Positions 18,309 through 26,529 of a DNA stretch of 64,000 nucleotides are shown here, one piece after another (position 1 is the first letter of the stretch; each line of letters starts with the position of its first letter). This DNA is from Formosa undariae (GTDB lineage Bacteria; Bacteroidota; Bacteroidia; Flavobacteriales; Flavobacteriaceae). The notes under the pieces were generated by a model. That model searched no databases and was not told the origin of the DNA. It was given only the letters and a program-made list of their open reading frames with translations. Where the stretch lies: positions 62,001 through 126,000 of the forward strand of contig NZ_JBHMEZ010000012.1 in NCBI RefSeq assembly GCF_042427615.1. The letters are read 5' to 3'. The position numbers and the translations under genes were made by a program.

Positions 18309-18479
18309 ATGAAAAGCTCTGAATTAAATATTTGTCCAGATTGTGTGCATTGTAAAACGTGTGTTTTAACCACACAAAAAGAAAAAGTTTGGTCGTGTAG
18401 TGAGTTTGAAAGTGCGCTTTTTTTAGACTTAATAAATAGACCGAAAATAGAAACAAAAAAGATTAACTCATTTTATTAA
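18309..18479 (+). CDS. Small Cys-rich protein, first gene of a sigma-54 operon
   Basis: A 56-residue protein starting MKSSELNICPDC and ending KKINSFY. Four cysteines are spaced Cys9-x2-Cys12-x2-Cys15-x2-Cys18, with a fifth at Cys30 after a Trp-Ser. The pattern could hold zinc or an iron-sulphur cluster. I do not recognise the family. The gene starts about 20 bases after the predicted sigma-54 transcription start and ends 22 bases before glutamate dehydrogenase, so it is almost certainly co-expressed. The tight placement and the Cys pattern argue that it is real. It could be a redox or metal-responsive accessory protein, but that is only a guess. Confidence 0.7.
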   Translation: MKSSELNICPDCVHCKTCVLTTQKEKVWSCSEFESALFLDLINRPKIETKKINSFY

Positions 18480-18501
18480 TATCAGTTTTAAATATTTTAA
18501 T

Positions 18502-19797
18502 ATGATAGCAGAAGAAATAAAATTACCTGTAAAGAAAAGCGAGACTGGTATGGTTGCCAATGTTCTTGAACAGTTCAATAAAGCAGCCGACCAGATAGAT
18601 TTAAATCCAAATATCCGAAGAATATTAAACGTTACTAATAATGAAATTATCATTCATTTTCCTGTAAAAATGGATAATGGAGATGTGGAAATATTTACTG
18701 GATATCGCGTACAGCACAATAATGCCTTGGGACCTTATAAAGGAGGTTTAAGATACCACGAAACTGTAGATATAGATGCAGCTAAAGCATTAGCAATGTG
18801 GATGACTTGGAAGACATCTCTGGCTGGATTGCCGTATGGAGGTGCCAAAGGAGGTATTAAAATCAATCCCAAATTATATTCACAGTCAGAATTAGAGCGT
18901 ATTACCAGACGGTTTACTTACGCATTAGGCGATAATATTGGACCAGAACATGATATTCCTGCTCCAGATGTAAATACCAATTCGCAAACTATGGCATGGA
19001 TTGCAGATACTTATATGTCTACAAAAAGTCCTTCAGAGCGTTCTACCTATCAGCATGTTGTTACAGGAAAACCTGTGGGTTCTGGTGGCATAGAAGGTCG
19101 GGATCGTTCTACTGGATATGGCGTGTTTTTAACTATAAAATTATGGGCAGAACAACGTAATATAACACTTAAACGAAAACGATTTATTGTTCAAGGGTTT
19201 GGAAATGTTGGGTATTGGGCGTCTCATTTTATGGAACAAGAAGGTGCAACTTTAGTGGGAGTACAAGATACGTTTGCTAGTATCTATAAACCTGAAGGTA
19301 TTGAAGTAAAACACCTTCAAATGCATGTGACTTCTAATGATGGTAGCGTTAAAAACTTCCCTAATTCTAAGGCTATTGAAAAAGAAGATTTCTTTGGATT
19401 GGATTGTGATATTATTATTCCTGCCGCTTTAGGCAATCAGATTACGGGTGAAAATGCCCATTCAATTAAAGCTAGACTTATTGCTGAAGGTGCAAATGGT
19501 CCGACAAATGTTGAAGGAGAACAAATTTTATTAGAAAAAGGAATAGAGATTATTCCTGATATTTTATGTAATTCCGGAGGCGTTATTGGCAGCTATTTTG
19601 AATGGTTACAAAACCGAAACGGTGAATTGTGGCATATGGATGAAGTGGTTTTAAAACTTGAAAAAACCTTAAAAGGATCTTTTAAACGTGTTTATGACTA
19701 TTCTATTGCCGAAAATATAGATATGCGAACTGCTGCGTTTTGCTTAGCCATTCAGCGTATCGAAAAAGCTTATATACAACGTGGAATTTTCCCATAA
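18502..19797 (+). CDS. Glu/Leu/Phe/Val family dehydrogenase, probable glutamate dehydrogenase
   Basis: A 431-residue enzyme that interconverts glutamate with 2-oxoglutarate and ammonia using NAD(P). Visible motifs are PYKGGLRYH near residue 79, the catalytic-lysine segment LPYGGAKGGI near 112, PAPDVNT near 154, and the Rossmann motif VQGFGNVGYWA near 230. Its length (about 430) fits the small hexameric GDH class, common for NAD-linked catabolic enzymes. It is the main gene behind the sigma-54 promoter and next to an NtrC-like activator, so expression should respond to nitrogen or amino-acid supply. Confidence 0.9.
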   Translation: MIAEEIKLPVKKSETGMVANVLEQFNKAADQIDLNPNIRRILNVTNNEIIIHFPVKMDNGDVEIFTGYRVQHNNALGPYKGGLRYHETVDIDAAKALAMWMTWKTSLAGLPYGGAKGGIKINPKLYSQSELERITRRFTYALGDNIGPEHDIPAPDVNTNSQTMAWIADTYMSTKSPSERSTYQHVVTGKPVGSGGIEGRDRSTGYGVFLTIKLWAEQRNITLKRKRFIVQGFGNVGYWASHFMEQEGATLVGVQDTFASIYKPEGIEVKHLQMHVTSNDGSVKNFPNSKAIEKEDFFGLDCDIIIPAALGNQITGENAHSIKARLIAEGANGPTNVEGEQILLEKGIEIIPDILCNSGGVIGSYFEWLQNRNGELWHMDEVVLKLEKTLKGSFKRVYDYSIAENIDMRTAAFCLAIQRIEKAYIQRGIFP

Positions 19798-19810
19798 TAA
19801 CAAAATAAAT

Positions 19811-20227
19811 ATGAAGTATGGACATTTAATTCTCGAAAAAAAAGAGTACGTATTCTTAAAACGCGTACTCAATCTTTCGGGCTATTCAAGAGATAAAGAA
19901 ACCAGAACATCTTTACAAAAATTAAGTAATGAATTGGTAGATGCAGAAATTATAGACCACGAACTTATGCCGAGTGATGTTATTCGCTTTAATAGTTTGG
20001 TAACGGTCGCTCAAGGTGACTGGCAAAAAACCATAAAAGTGGTCATTCCGCAAAACAAAGATTTGAGTCAAAATAAAATTTCTATTCTAACGCCTATGGG
20101 CTCTGCCCTATTTGGTTACGCTATTGGAGATACAATTACATGGGAATTTCCTAATGGAACTAAAGAATTAAAAATTATAAATGTAGAACAGGAATATAAC
20201 TATAGAGGATTGGACATCGTAATATAA
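19811..20227 (+). CDS. GreA/GreB C-terminal-domain protein (Rnk-like)
   Basis: A 138-residue protein starting MKYGHLILEKKEY; the ATG at 19811 avoids overlap with the GDH gene that a GTG further upstream would give. The C-terminal half (about 70-135) is a GreA/GreB FKBP-like domain (ISILTPMGSALFGYAIGDTITWEFPNG), while the N-terminal helical part is short, as in Rnk. Such proteins bind RNA polymerase but lack the acidic coiled-coil tip needed for transcript cleavage. It lies 13 bases after GDH in the sigma-54 operon. A regulatory role on RNA polymerase is inferred. Confidence 0.8.
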   Translation: MKYGHLILEKKEYVFLKRVLNLSGYSRDKETRTSLQKLSNELVDAEIIDHELMPSDVIRFNSLVTVAQGDWQKTIKVVIPQNKDLSQNKISILTPMGSALFGYAIGDTITWEFPNGTKELKIINVEQEYNYRGLDIVI

Positions 20228-20232
20228 CGCTT

Positions 20233-20589
20233 ATGAACTTATATAATTTAGATATCGCTTTTAATAATACACCACAGAAAAGTACGAATGAGGTAGATTT
20301 TTGGATTCATCACTTAGAGGAAATCAAACAAGAATTAAAACAATTCTGTGCTAAAAAGAAATATAACAATCAGGATTTAATTAAATCGGCTGTTTTATTA
20401 AAAGCATCTACCAACAATTCAATATTAAAAGCGATTCAAAATTATAAGGAATTTAGGGACTATTGGAGTAAATGCGAAGGTTTTAATTCTGAAACACCAT
20501 TTATTTACGAGCACTCGAAGCATAAAAGTGATTATCTAAGACATATAAAAGAATACCGATTATTTAGATCTAAACTAACTAAAAAATAA
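20233..20589 (+). CDS. Hypothetical helical protein A of the sigma-54 operon
   Basis: A 118-residue, Lys-rich, predominantly helical protein with no signal peptide or membrane segment. I do not recognise a family. Features are a W-x-H-H-L-E-E-I-K heptad-like stretch near residue 24 and a C-terminal YLRHIKEYRLFRSKL. It starts 5 bases after the GreA-like gene and ends 1 base before the next gene, so it is tightly operonic. Its C-terminus resembles that of the following protein (EYLMFIKDYRVLKTTI), suggesting the two are distant paralogues. Confidence 0.7.
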   Translation: MNLYNLDIAFNNTPQKSTNEVDFWIHHLEEIKQELKQFCAKKKYNNQDLIKSAVLLKASTNNSILKAIQNYKEFRDYWSKCEGFNSETPFIYEHSKHKSDYLRHIKEYRLFRSKLTKK

Positions 20590-20590
20590 C

Positions 20591-21004
20591 ATGGGCATCT
20601 TGCAATACAACCAAGTAAATAATCAAATGCAATTTAAAGTAGATGAAAATAGACGTTTATTTATTAAGAAGGATATTCTAGAAATTTCGCAATGGACAGA
20701 CGATTTAGAATCTAAAAATAACGAGATTAATACATTTAGTATTCTAAACAGACAGTTAGTAAAATGCGAAAAAATTCAGAGTTTAATTCAGGATTTTAGA
20801 CGAAGGAATACACTTGCTATGGCCGCACTTTGTAAATACGAGCAAAATTTACGTCAGGAATTAGAATTTGGGTCCGTTGAATATGATGTACAGCGCGCAA
20901 AAGTTCATGAAAAAAAGCGTGTAGAATATTTAATGTTTATTAAAGACTATCGCGTCCTTAAAACTACCATTTACAATCAACTAACACAGTATAAACGTAA
21001 ATAA
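20591..21004 (+). CDS. Hypothetical helical protein B of the sigma-54 operon
   Basis: A 137-residue basic, helix-rich protein with no recognised domain. A W-T-D-D-L-E-S-K stretch near residue 36 and the C-terminal EYLMFIKDYRVLK echo the preceding protein, as if both descend from a duplication. It is the last gene of the sigma-54 operon and is followed by a hairpin at 21009-21060. The continuous gene order implies a role tied to glutamate dehydrogenase or the GreA-like protein, but no function can be assigned. Confidence 0.7.
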   Translation: MGILQYNQVNNQMQFKVDENRRLFIKKDILEISQWTDDLESKNNEINTFSILNRQLVKCEKIQSLIQDFRRRNTLAMAALCKYEQNLRQELEFGSVEYDVQRAKVHEKKRVEYLMFIKDYRVLKTTIYNQLTQYKRK

Positions 21005-21008
21005 CACT

Positions 21009-21060
21009 AAAAAGACTAAACTTTAGAATCCTTAAGCGCTTCTATTTTTTTAGTCTTTTT
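21009..21060. terminator. Long-loop terminator overlapping the EamA 3' end
   Basis: A perfect 12-base inverted repeat AAAAAGACTAAA/TTTAGTCTTTTT with a 28-base loop. The right arm lies within the last codons of the convergent EamA gene, and a T-rich tail follows on the plus strand. Confidence 0.5.
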
Positions 21061-21891
21061 GTCTTTATAAATAATATTTAAAATTAAAGCGGCTATAATT
21101 AAACCTATACCGCATAAAGACCAAAACGAATACACTTCACCAAAAAGAGAAACCCCGAATAACATGGTGAATATAACTTCAATATATTTTATTGGCGCCA
21201 CCTGATTCGTTTGTGCATTCTGGAAGGCTTTTGTCATTAATAATTGCCCAAAATAGCCAAACACACCTAGTAATCCTAAAAACACCCACTGCATACCTAT
21301 TGGCGTTACCCAGCTATTAATAGTTAATACTGCTCCAACTGTAGCAGATATAACCATGAAATAATTTACAATAACCACAGGATGTTCAGACTTTCCTATT
21401 TTACTAATAATAATATAGACCAAGCCACTACTCACCGCTGCTATTAAAATAAGAATAAGCCCAAAAGTATTTAAATCTGAATCAAATCCTTTTAAAATAA
21501 CGACTCCCAAAAAAGCCAAAATGAAGAAAACCCATTGAAACGGAAAAATCTTTTCTTTTAAAAAAATAACAGCAAAAATAGCAGCAAAAATGGGAGCTAA
21601 ATATCTTAAAGATACTGCCGTCCCAATGGGCAAGTATTTAGTAGACATAAAAAACAATGCCATTGATGTTAAGCCTACAACACCTCGTAAAATCAGTAAT
21701 TTATTGTTATTTCCAATTAATGGAATTTTATTTTTTAACAAATAACCAAATGTAAAAAACAAAGATCCAGCAGACCTAAAAAACACAATTTGAAAGGCTC
21801 CAATATTATCTAAATATTTTACAGTTGCATTCATACAGGCAAAAGCGAATGTACTTAGCAACATTAATTTTATAGTCTCCTTTAATTGCAT
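21016..21891 (-). CDS. EamA family (DMT superfamily) transporter
   Basis: A 291-residue membrane protein with ten hydrophobic segments in two EamA repeats. The start LLSTFAFACMNATVKYL and the FRSAGSLFF segment fit the RarD/YcbK-like subgroup; IKYIEVIFTMLFGVSLFGE near residue 238 is the second-repeat signature. The C-terminus is Lys-rich and cytosolic. It is convergent with the sigma-54 operon. The substrate is unknown. Confidence 0.86.
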   Translation of the reverse strand: MQLKETIKLMLLSTFAFACMNATVKYLDNIGAFQIVFFRSAGSLFFTFGYLLKNKIPLIGNNNKLLILRGVVGLTSMALFFMSTKYLPIGTAVSLRYLAPIFAAIFAVIFLKEKIFPFQWVFFILAFLGVVILKGFDSDLNTFGLILILIAAVSSGLVYIIISKIGKSEHPVVIVNYFMVISATVGAVLTINSWVTPIGMQWVFLGLLGVFGYFGQLLMTKAFQNAQTNQVAPIKYIEVIFTMLFGVSLFGEVYSFWSLCGIGLIIAALILNIIYKDKKTKKIEALKDSKV

Positions 21892-21996
21892 TTTTGTGTT
21901 GCTTTTGAAGTCTTCAAATAAATAATTTTGAATATTTTAAGTGGCAAAAATATACATTTAAAAGAAGTATCAAATCTTAAGCGTGATTCATTTTAA

Positions 21997-23142
21997 TTAA
22001 TTAGCCTCCGCATTAACTTCATCCCACCAAGCTTCAGTGTTATTGGTGTCTTTTTCTATCTGAATTTCCTGACCTATTTTAGGTACAATTATGTTGATAT
22101 TTTGCGTTTTAGATGCTTCAAGTAAACGTTCTACAGGTTCGTTCCATTCGTGCATCGCTAATTTGAAAGCTCCCCAATGTATAGGCATCATTAATTTTGC
22201 TTTTACATCTAAAGCGGCTTGAACTGTTTCTTCGGGGTACATATGTATGTCGTGCCACAGCGTATTGTATTGTCCACATTCTATCATTGCAAAATCAAAC
22301 GGTCCATATTTTTCACCGATATCTTTAAAGTGTTTTCCATAGCCACTATCTCCACTAAAAAAGATATTGTCGTCTTTGGATGTAATAATCCACGAACTCC
22401 ATAATGTTTTAGCTTTATCGCTTATACCTCGACCTGAAAAATGTTGCGCTGGTGTACAGACAAATTTTAAATCTGAAAACATAATTTCCTCCCACCAATC
22501 TAATTCATGAATCTTATCTTTAGAGATCCCCCAAGATTCTAAATGTGAACCAACACCTAAAGGCGTATAAAATGCATCTACTTTATCCTTAAGTTTCGAA
22601 ATACTATCATAATCCAGATGATCGTAATGGTCGTGAGAGATTAATACCGCATCTATTCGAGGTAAATCTTTAATGGTTATTGGAAGGTGATTACTGAATC
22701 GTTTACTTCCCAACATAGGATGTGGCGCAGGTACTTCTCCAAACATAGGATCGATTAAAATGTTTTTAGATTGAATTTGAAGTAAAAATGTAGAGTGTCC
22801 AAACCAAAACAAACGTATTTTTCCCGTATAATTTAATAAATCTGAAGGTAGAATAGTCTCAACTAAAATCGGCTGTTCTGGTATTACGCCTTTAGTCTGT
22901 TTAAAATAACCCACAATACTTTTTCCCATATCTTGAAGTCCCATACTCATATCTACATTGCCACTATTTATAAATTTACCTTCTTTATAATGATTGGTTA
23001 AAGAAAATTTTTCTTCTTGAACAGCCGTTGGTGTTCCTCCAAATTGCGGACTTAAATAAAGAAATAAGATGATTCCCAATACCAAGATTAGTATACCTAT
23101 ACCGATTATAATTCCCATTTTTTTTAATATTAGTTTTAGCAT
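21997..23142 (-). CDS. MBL-fold metallo-hydrolase (NAPE-PLD/UlaG-like), membrane anchored
   Basis: A 381-residue protein with one N-terminal membrane helix (about 9-31), then a metallo-beta-lactamase fold. The zinc motif HxHxDH appears as SHDHYDHLD; later ligands are in AQHFSGRG, SGDSGYG and PIHWGAF. This arrangement matches NAPE-phospholipase D-like lactonase/phosphodiesterase proteins, so a lipid or lactone substrate is possible. The gene directly follows a TetR regulator gene. The operator at 23157-23170 lies 15 bases upstream of its start codon, so it is probably repressed by that regulator. Confidence 0.84.
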   Translation of the reverse strand: MLKLILKKMGIIIGIGILILVLGIILFLYLSPQFGGTPTAVQEEKFSLTNHYKEGKFINSGNVDMSMGLQDMGKSIVGYFKQTKGVIPEQPILVETILPSDLLNYTGKIRLFWFGHSTFLLQIQSKNILIDPMFGEVPAPHPMLGSKRFSNHLPITIKDLPRIDAVLISHDHYDHLDYDSISKLKDKVDAFYTPLGVGSHLESWGISKDKIHELDWWEEIMFSDLKFVCTPAQHFSGRGISDKAKTLWSSWIITSKDDNIFFSGDSGYGKHFKDIGEKYGPFDFAMIECGQYNTLWHDIHMYPEETVQAALDVKAKLMMPIHWGAFKLAMHEWNEPVERLLEASKTQNINIIVPKIGQEIQIEKDTNNTEAWWDEVNAEAN

Positions 23143-23156
23143 ACGCTTATTTTAAC

Positions 23157-23170
23157 CGAATATTTATTCG
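23157..23170. promoter_or_regulatory. TetR operator copy 1, CGAATATTTATTCG
   Basis: A dyad with arms CGAATA/TATTCG, 15 bases before the metallo-hydrolase start codon. It is the exact reverse complement of the site at 23783-23796. Both are followed on the plus strand by the same 14 bases TTATTATATAAATT. Confidence 0.7.
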
Positions 23171-23187
23171 ATTATTATATAAATTTT

Positions 23188-23760
23188 TTAATTTCTTATG
23201 GCATCCCAAGCTAAAGTAAACATCGTGTTTGTGTCTTTTTCGTTTAACTGTAAAGTCTTAGAATCGATTAATTTTACTGTTTCATTCATAAACGATTCTA
23301 ATAACACAGATAAGATGGCATTATCCAAATTCTTTATTAGCCCTTCCTGCTTTCCTTCATCTAATAAATCTAAGATAAAAGACGACTTTAAATAACGGAT
23401 ATCTTTCGGTATCATTTCAAAATAAGGCGATTGTTTTACTTGATGAATAAAACTCACTTCCTTTCTATTATTGATACCAAAGTTGATATAAAAAATCCAA
23501 ATGGCTTTAAATTTCAACTTATACGGCAAGTCTGTTTTTAATTGATCTCGGCTAATATCTGTTATATTTTTAAGTAAATCTGTAGCAATTGTAGTAATTA
23601 AATCGTCTTTACTTTTAAAATACACATACAACGTGGATGGCGAAATATCCACTTGTTTTGCAATATGAGCCATTTTTAAAGCAGCAAATCCCTTAGCGTA
23701 AACTATAGCAATAGTTTCGTTAATAATAGCCTCTCTCTTTAAGTCATCTTTCTGTTTCAC
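23188..23760 (-). CDS. TetR/AcrR family transcriptional regulator
   Basis: A 190-residue repressor. The N-terminal helix-turn-helix (about 8-55) reads INETIAIVYAKGFAALKMAHIAK followed by VDISPSTLYVYFKSKDDLI, a standard TetR signature. The helical C-terminal part should bind a ligand. It lies upstream of and in the same direction as the MBL-fold hydrolase. Matching operators in front of both genes (23783-23796 and 23157-23170) suggest autoregulation plus control of the hydrolase. Confidence 0.9.
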   Translation of the reverse strand: MKQKDDLKREAIINETIAIVYAKGFAALKMAHIAKQVDISPSTLYVYFKSKDDLITTIATDLLKNITDISRDQLKTDLPYKLKFKAIWIFYINFGINNRKEVSFIHQVKQSPYFEMIPKDIRYLKSSFILDLLDEGKQEGLIKNLDNAILSVLLESFMNETVKLIDSKTLQLNEKDTNTMFTLAWDAIRN

Positions 23761-23782
23761 GTTACAAAGATATTATTTTAAT

Positions 23783-23796
23783 CGAATAAATATTCG
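23783..23796. promoter_or_regulatory. TetR operator copy 2, CGAATAAATATTCG
   Basis: The reverse complement of copy 1, 23 bases before the tetR start codon. Over 29 plus-strand bases the two copies agree at 26 positions. Confidence 0.7.
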
Positions 23797-23811
23797 CTTA
23801 TTATATAAATT

Positions 23812-23840
23812 AAAACTCGAGATTATAATTCTCGAGTTTT
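23812..23840 (-). terminator. Intrinsic terminator of the FAH-family gene
   Basis: An 11-base perfect stem AAAACTCGAGA/TCTCGAGTTTT with a 7-base loop, just downstream of the FAH gene on the minus strand. Confidence 0.75.
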
Positions 23841-23850
23841 AATACTAGTA

Positions 23851-24468
23851 TTAAACCATTTTGAAATCTAATAACAATTCACCCTCAATAGATGCTTGTA
23901 ACTGATCTCCTTTATGAATTTGACCTGTACCGTAAGCTGGAGTTCCTGTGAAAATTAAATCTCCTGGTTGTAAAGTGAAATATTTAGAAGTAAACGCAAT
24001 TATTTCTTCAAAATTATAGATAATTAAACCTGTATTTCCTTCCTGTACCGTTTCGCCATTAATTTTTAAATCGAAATTAATAGTAGTCAAATCCGAAAAA
24101 TTTGAAATTGGTTTAACCGGAGAAATTGGTGCCGCACCATCGAAACCTTTAGCTAAATCCCAAGGTCCTTTTCCTTCTCTAACATCATTTAAAACATCTT
24201 TAGCGGTATAGTCTATTGCAACTGCAATTCCAGAAATATAAGACGTGGCATCTGCTTCAGAAATATTTTTACCCGTTTTTCCAATTTCTATAACTAATTC
24301 CACTTCGTAAACTAAATTTTCTGTAAAAGACGGATATTCTACGTCCTTATTATCTTTGACTAAACTTGACTCTGGTTTAGAGAAAATAAGTTGTTTACCG
24401 TTTTTCGATGTTGATTTTAATTCTTCTGTATTAAGAACATAATTTTTACCAATTGCTAGTACTTTCAT
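23851..24468 (-). CDS. Fumarylacetoacetate hydrolase family protein
   Basis: A 205-residue FAH-fold enzyme of the small (YcgM-like) class, which hydrolyses acylpyruvates or decarboxylates/isomerises related 2-oxo acids. Expected features are KPESSL near residue 31, the metal ligands VYEVELVIEIGK near 52 (Glu-x-Glu), GIAVAIDYTAKDV near 87 (Asp ligand) and the C-terminal GDLIFTGTPAYGTGQIHKGD. It starts at MKVLAIGKNY, the usual beginning. It is monocistronic with a terminator downstream. Confidence 0.86.
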   Translation of the reverse strand: MKVLAIGKNYVLNTEELKSTSKNGKQLIFSKPESSLVKDNKDVEYPSFTENLVYEVELVIEIGKTGKNISEADATSYISGIAVAIDYTAKDVLNDVREGKGPWDLAKGFDGAAPISPVKPISNFSDLTTINFDLKINGETVQEGNTGLIIYNFEEIIAFTSKYFTLQPGDLIFTGTPAYGTGQIHKGDQLQASIEGELLLDFKMV

Positions 24469-24792
24469 TGTTATGTATATTTAAAAAATAGTGTTTGTAT
24501 TATTCTTTTATAATCTTAAGTGTCATATTAATAAATACATGAAGATTATTAATCCTCTGTATCCAAGTCATACAAATTTAAGATATTTATAAGCAAATTG
24601 TAATTTGTGTTTCTTGTTTTTTTTTCAAAATCGGTTCTAATTATTTTTCCAAGAACACAAATGATTAATCAACGTTCAGTTTTATATGTAAACTATTATA
24701 AATACTTAAAAACAAGCTTATATATTTATAAAAAAACTCCCGAATCTAATAAGGTTCGGGAGTTTTTATATATATATAATTGAAATCTGTAT
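24469..24792. other. Intergenic region between USP and FAH genes
   Basis: A 324-base AT-rich gap containing the universal stress protein terminator (24731-24767) and presumably the promoter of the FAH gene. I see no coding frame or other structure. Confidence 0.65.
24731..24767 (-). terminator. Intrinsic terminator of the universal stress protein gene
   Basis: Stem AAAAACTCCCGAA/TTCGGGAGTTTTT with a 10-base loop and a T-run on the minus strand. Confidence 0.85.
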
Positions 24793-25650
24793 TTAGAAAT
24801 TCTTAATATTTAATATCAATAATGGTACGTTAGCACGATGACTAATAGATTTACTATACGACTGATTTAGTAAACGTTTTAAAAAGTCTTGTTCTTTTGC
24901 GATAACACACAACATATCTAATTTTCTACTTTGCACAAAAGCACGTACTCCCGTAGAAACACCGATACCTGTAAGTGTAAAATACCCCGCAGAAAAATCA
25001 TTTATAAGCACCTTTAATGCTTCCTTCTTTTCGTCTTGTGACTGAGTTAGTTTTTTTGCACGATCCATAACATGGCAAACAGAAACTAAAGCTTCATTAG
25101 ATTTTGCAATGTCAAGTAAAGGACTTAAACCTTTTTCCGTAAATGAAATATCGAAATCTGTAGAGATACCAATTTCCTTAAAAGCTTTATATTCTGCATA
25201 TTTTGGAATTGCTATAATTGGGCAATTAACGACACCAATAAGACTTGATGTATTACTTCCAACAGTAATCTCTTTTAAAGCACCAGCACCTTTAGTTCCC
25301 ATAACAATGCAATCGATATCAAATTCTTTAACCACTTTTTTAACGGCAGAAGAAAACGATTTAAAAATAGATAAGCACTTATACTTATGGTTTTCATTAG
25401 AGTACGTCGCATTAATTTTATCTAACACATCTCGCAATCCATTTTTACTATTTTCAACTTGGGCATTGTAAATAGATTCTTTAGCCATTACTGAAGTCAC
25501 TCCCATATAACCACTAGAACCTGGTTGATCGAAAGAATTTATAATATAGAAATTGCATGTGTCATTTTTATAAAGATCTAAAGCATACTCGATAGCGTGC
25601 CATGCGTTTTCAGAAAAATCTGTTGGTAATAGTATATTTATCATAGTCAT
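24793..25650 (-). CDS. Universal stress protein, two tandem USP domains
   Basis: A 285-residue cytosolic protein. The first UspA domain starts ILLPTDFSENAWHAIEYAL and ends with the ATP-binding-type motif VMGTKGAGALKEITVGSNTSSLI (about 116-138). The second, shorter domain (about 150-285) ends in KSISHRANVPLLIL. The ATG two codons further in (25644) may be the real start, since MINILLPTDFS is the usual beginning. It faces away from the response regulator gene across 180 bases. Confidence 0.85.
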   Translation of the reverse strand: MTMINILLPTDFSENAWHAIEYALDLYKNDTCNFYIINSFDQPGSSGYMGVTSVMAKESIYNAQVENSKNGLRDVLDKINATYSNENHKYKCLSIFKSFSSAVKKVVKEFDIDCIVMGTKGAGALKEITVGSNTSSLIGVVNCPIIAIPKYAEYKAFKEIGISTDFDISFTEKGLSPLLDIAKSNEALVSVCHVMDRAKKLTQSQDEKKEALKVLINDFSAGYFTLTGIGVSTGVRAFVQSRKLDMLCVIAKEQDFLKRLLNQSYSKSISHRANVPLLILNIKNF

Positions 25651-25830
25651 TATTTTCAGTTATAAATTTACTAACAAAACCATACATACACAACGATTTT
25701 ACATATATTTAAACCAAAAATTAGGTTAAAATTTCACTAATTAAAAATCTAGTATATTTATCTTTTTTTTAAATAAATTATAAGTCAGCCGACTTACATT
25801 TACTTTAAATTATATCAGAATCTCTATTTC

Positions 25831-26529
25831 ATGATAAAAAATATTTTAATTGTTGAAGATGAATATAACGTCGCTACTTTTATAAAAAAAGGTTTAGAAG
25901 AAGTTGGATACAATGCCTGTATTGCCTACGATGGAGAAACATGCATAGAACTTTTGCTACAAAAAGAGATCGACTTAATTTTATTAGATGTGATTTTACC
26001 AGGAATGAATGGTTACGAAATCGCGTCTAAAATAAAAGGTTTAGGCTTCATAACTATTCCTATTATATTTTTATCCGCGCTAGGGAGTACAGACAATATT
26101 GTAAAAGGACTGGACACTGGAGCAGACGATTATTTAACAAAACCTTTTAAATTTAAAGAACTTTTGGCGAGAATACGTGCTGTAGCACGTCGAAAGAATA
26201 TTAAAGTTCCTGATGGCTCACTGCTTAAAATAGCAGACTTAGAGTTAAATAACGACACAAAAATAGTAAAACGAGATCACACCGAAATTAAATTAACCTC
26301 TACAGAATTTCGTTTGTTAGAATATTTGCTTAAAAACAAAAATAAAGTCTTATCCAGAGTCGATATTTTAGAACACGTTTGGGATATTAGTTTTAATATG
26401 GGAACAAATGTTGTAGATGTGTATGTAAATTATTTAAGAAATAAAATAGATAAGAAATTCACGCCTAAATTAATCCAAACCGTTGTTGGAATGGGCTATA
26501 TTTTGAAAGATCCCGAAGATGAAAATTAA
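25831..26529 (+). CDS. OmpR/PhoB-family response regulator
   Basis: A 232-residue transcription factor. The receiver domain has acidic residues at 10-11 (EDE), phosphoacceptor Asp53 in LLLDVILPG, and Lys in LTKPFKFKELLARI. The winged-helix domain (about 130-230) carries KLTSTEFRLLEYLLKNKNKVLSR and DVYVNYLRNKID. Its coding region overlaps the kinase gene by 11 bases. The architecture resembles CopR/RprY-type regulators; the target is unknown. Confidence 0.92.
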   Translation: MIKNILIVEDEYNVATFIKKGLEEVGYNACIAYDGETCIELLLQKEIDLILLDVILPGMNGYEIASKIKGLGFITIPIIFLSALGSTDNIVKGLDTGADDYLTKPFKFKELLARIRAVARRKNIKVPDGSLLKIADLELNNDTKIVKRDHTEIKLTSTEFRLLEYLLKNKNKVLSRVDILEHVWDISFNMGTNVVDVYVNYLRNKIDKKFTPKLIQTVVGMGYILKDPEDEN

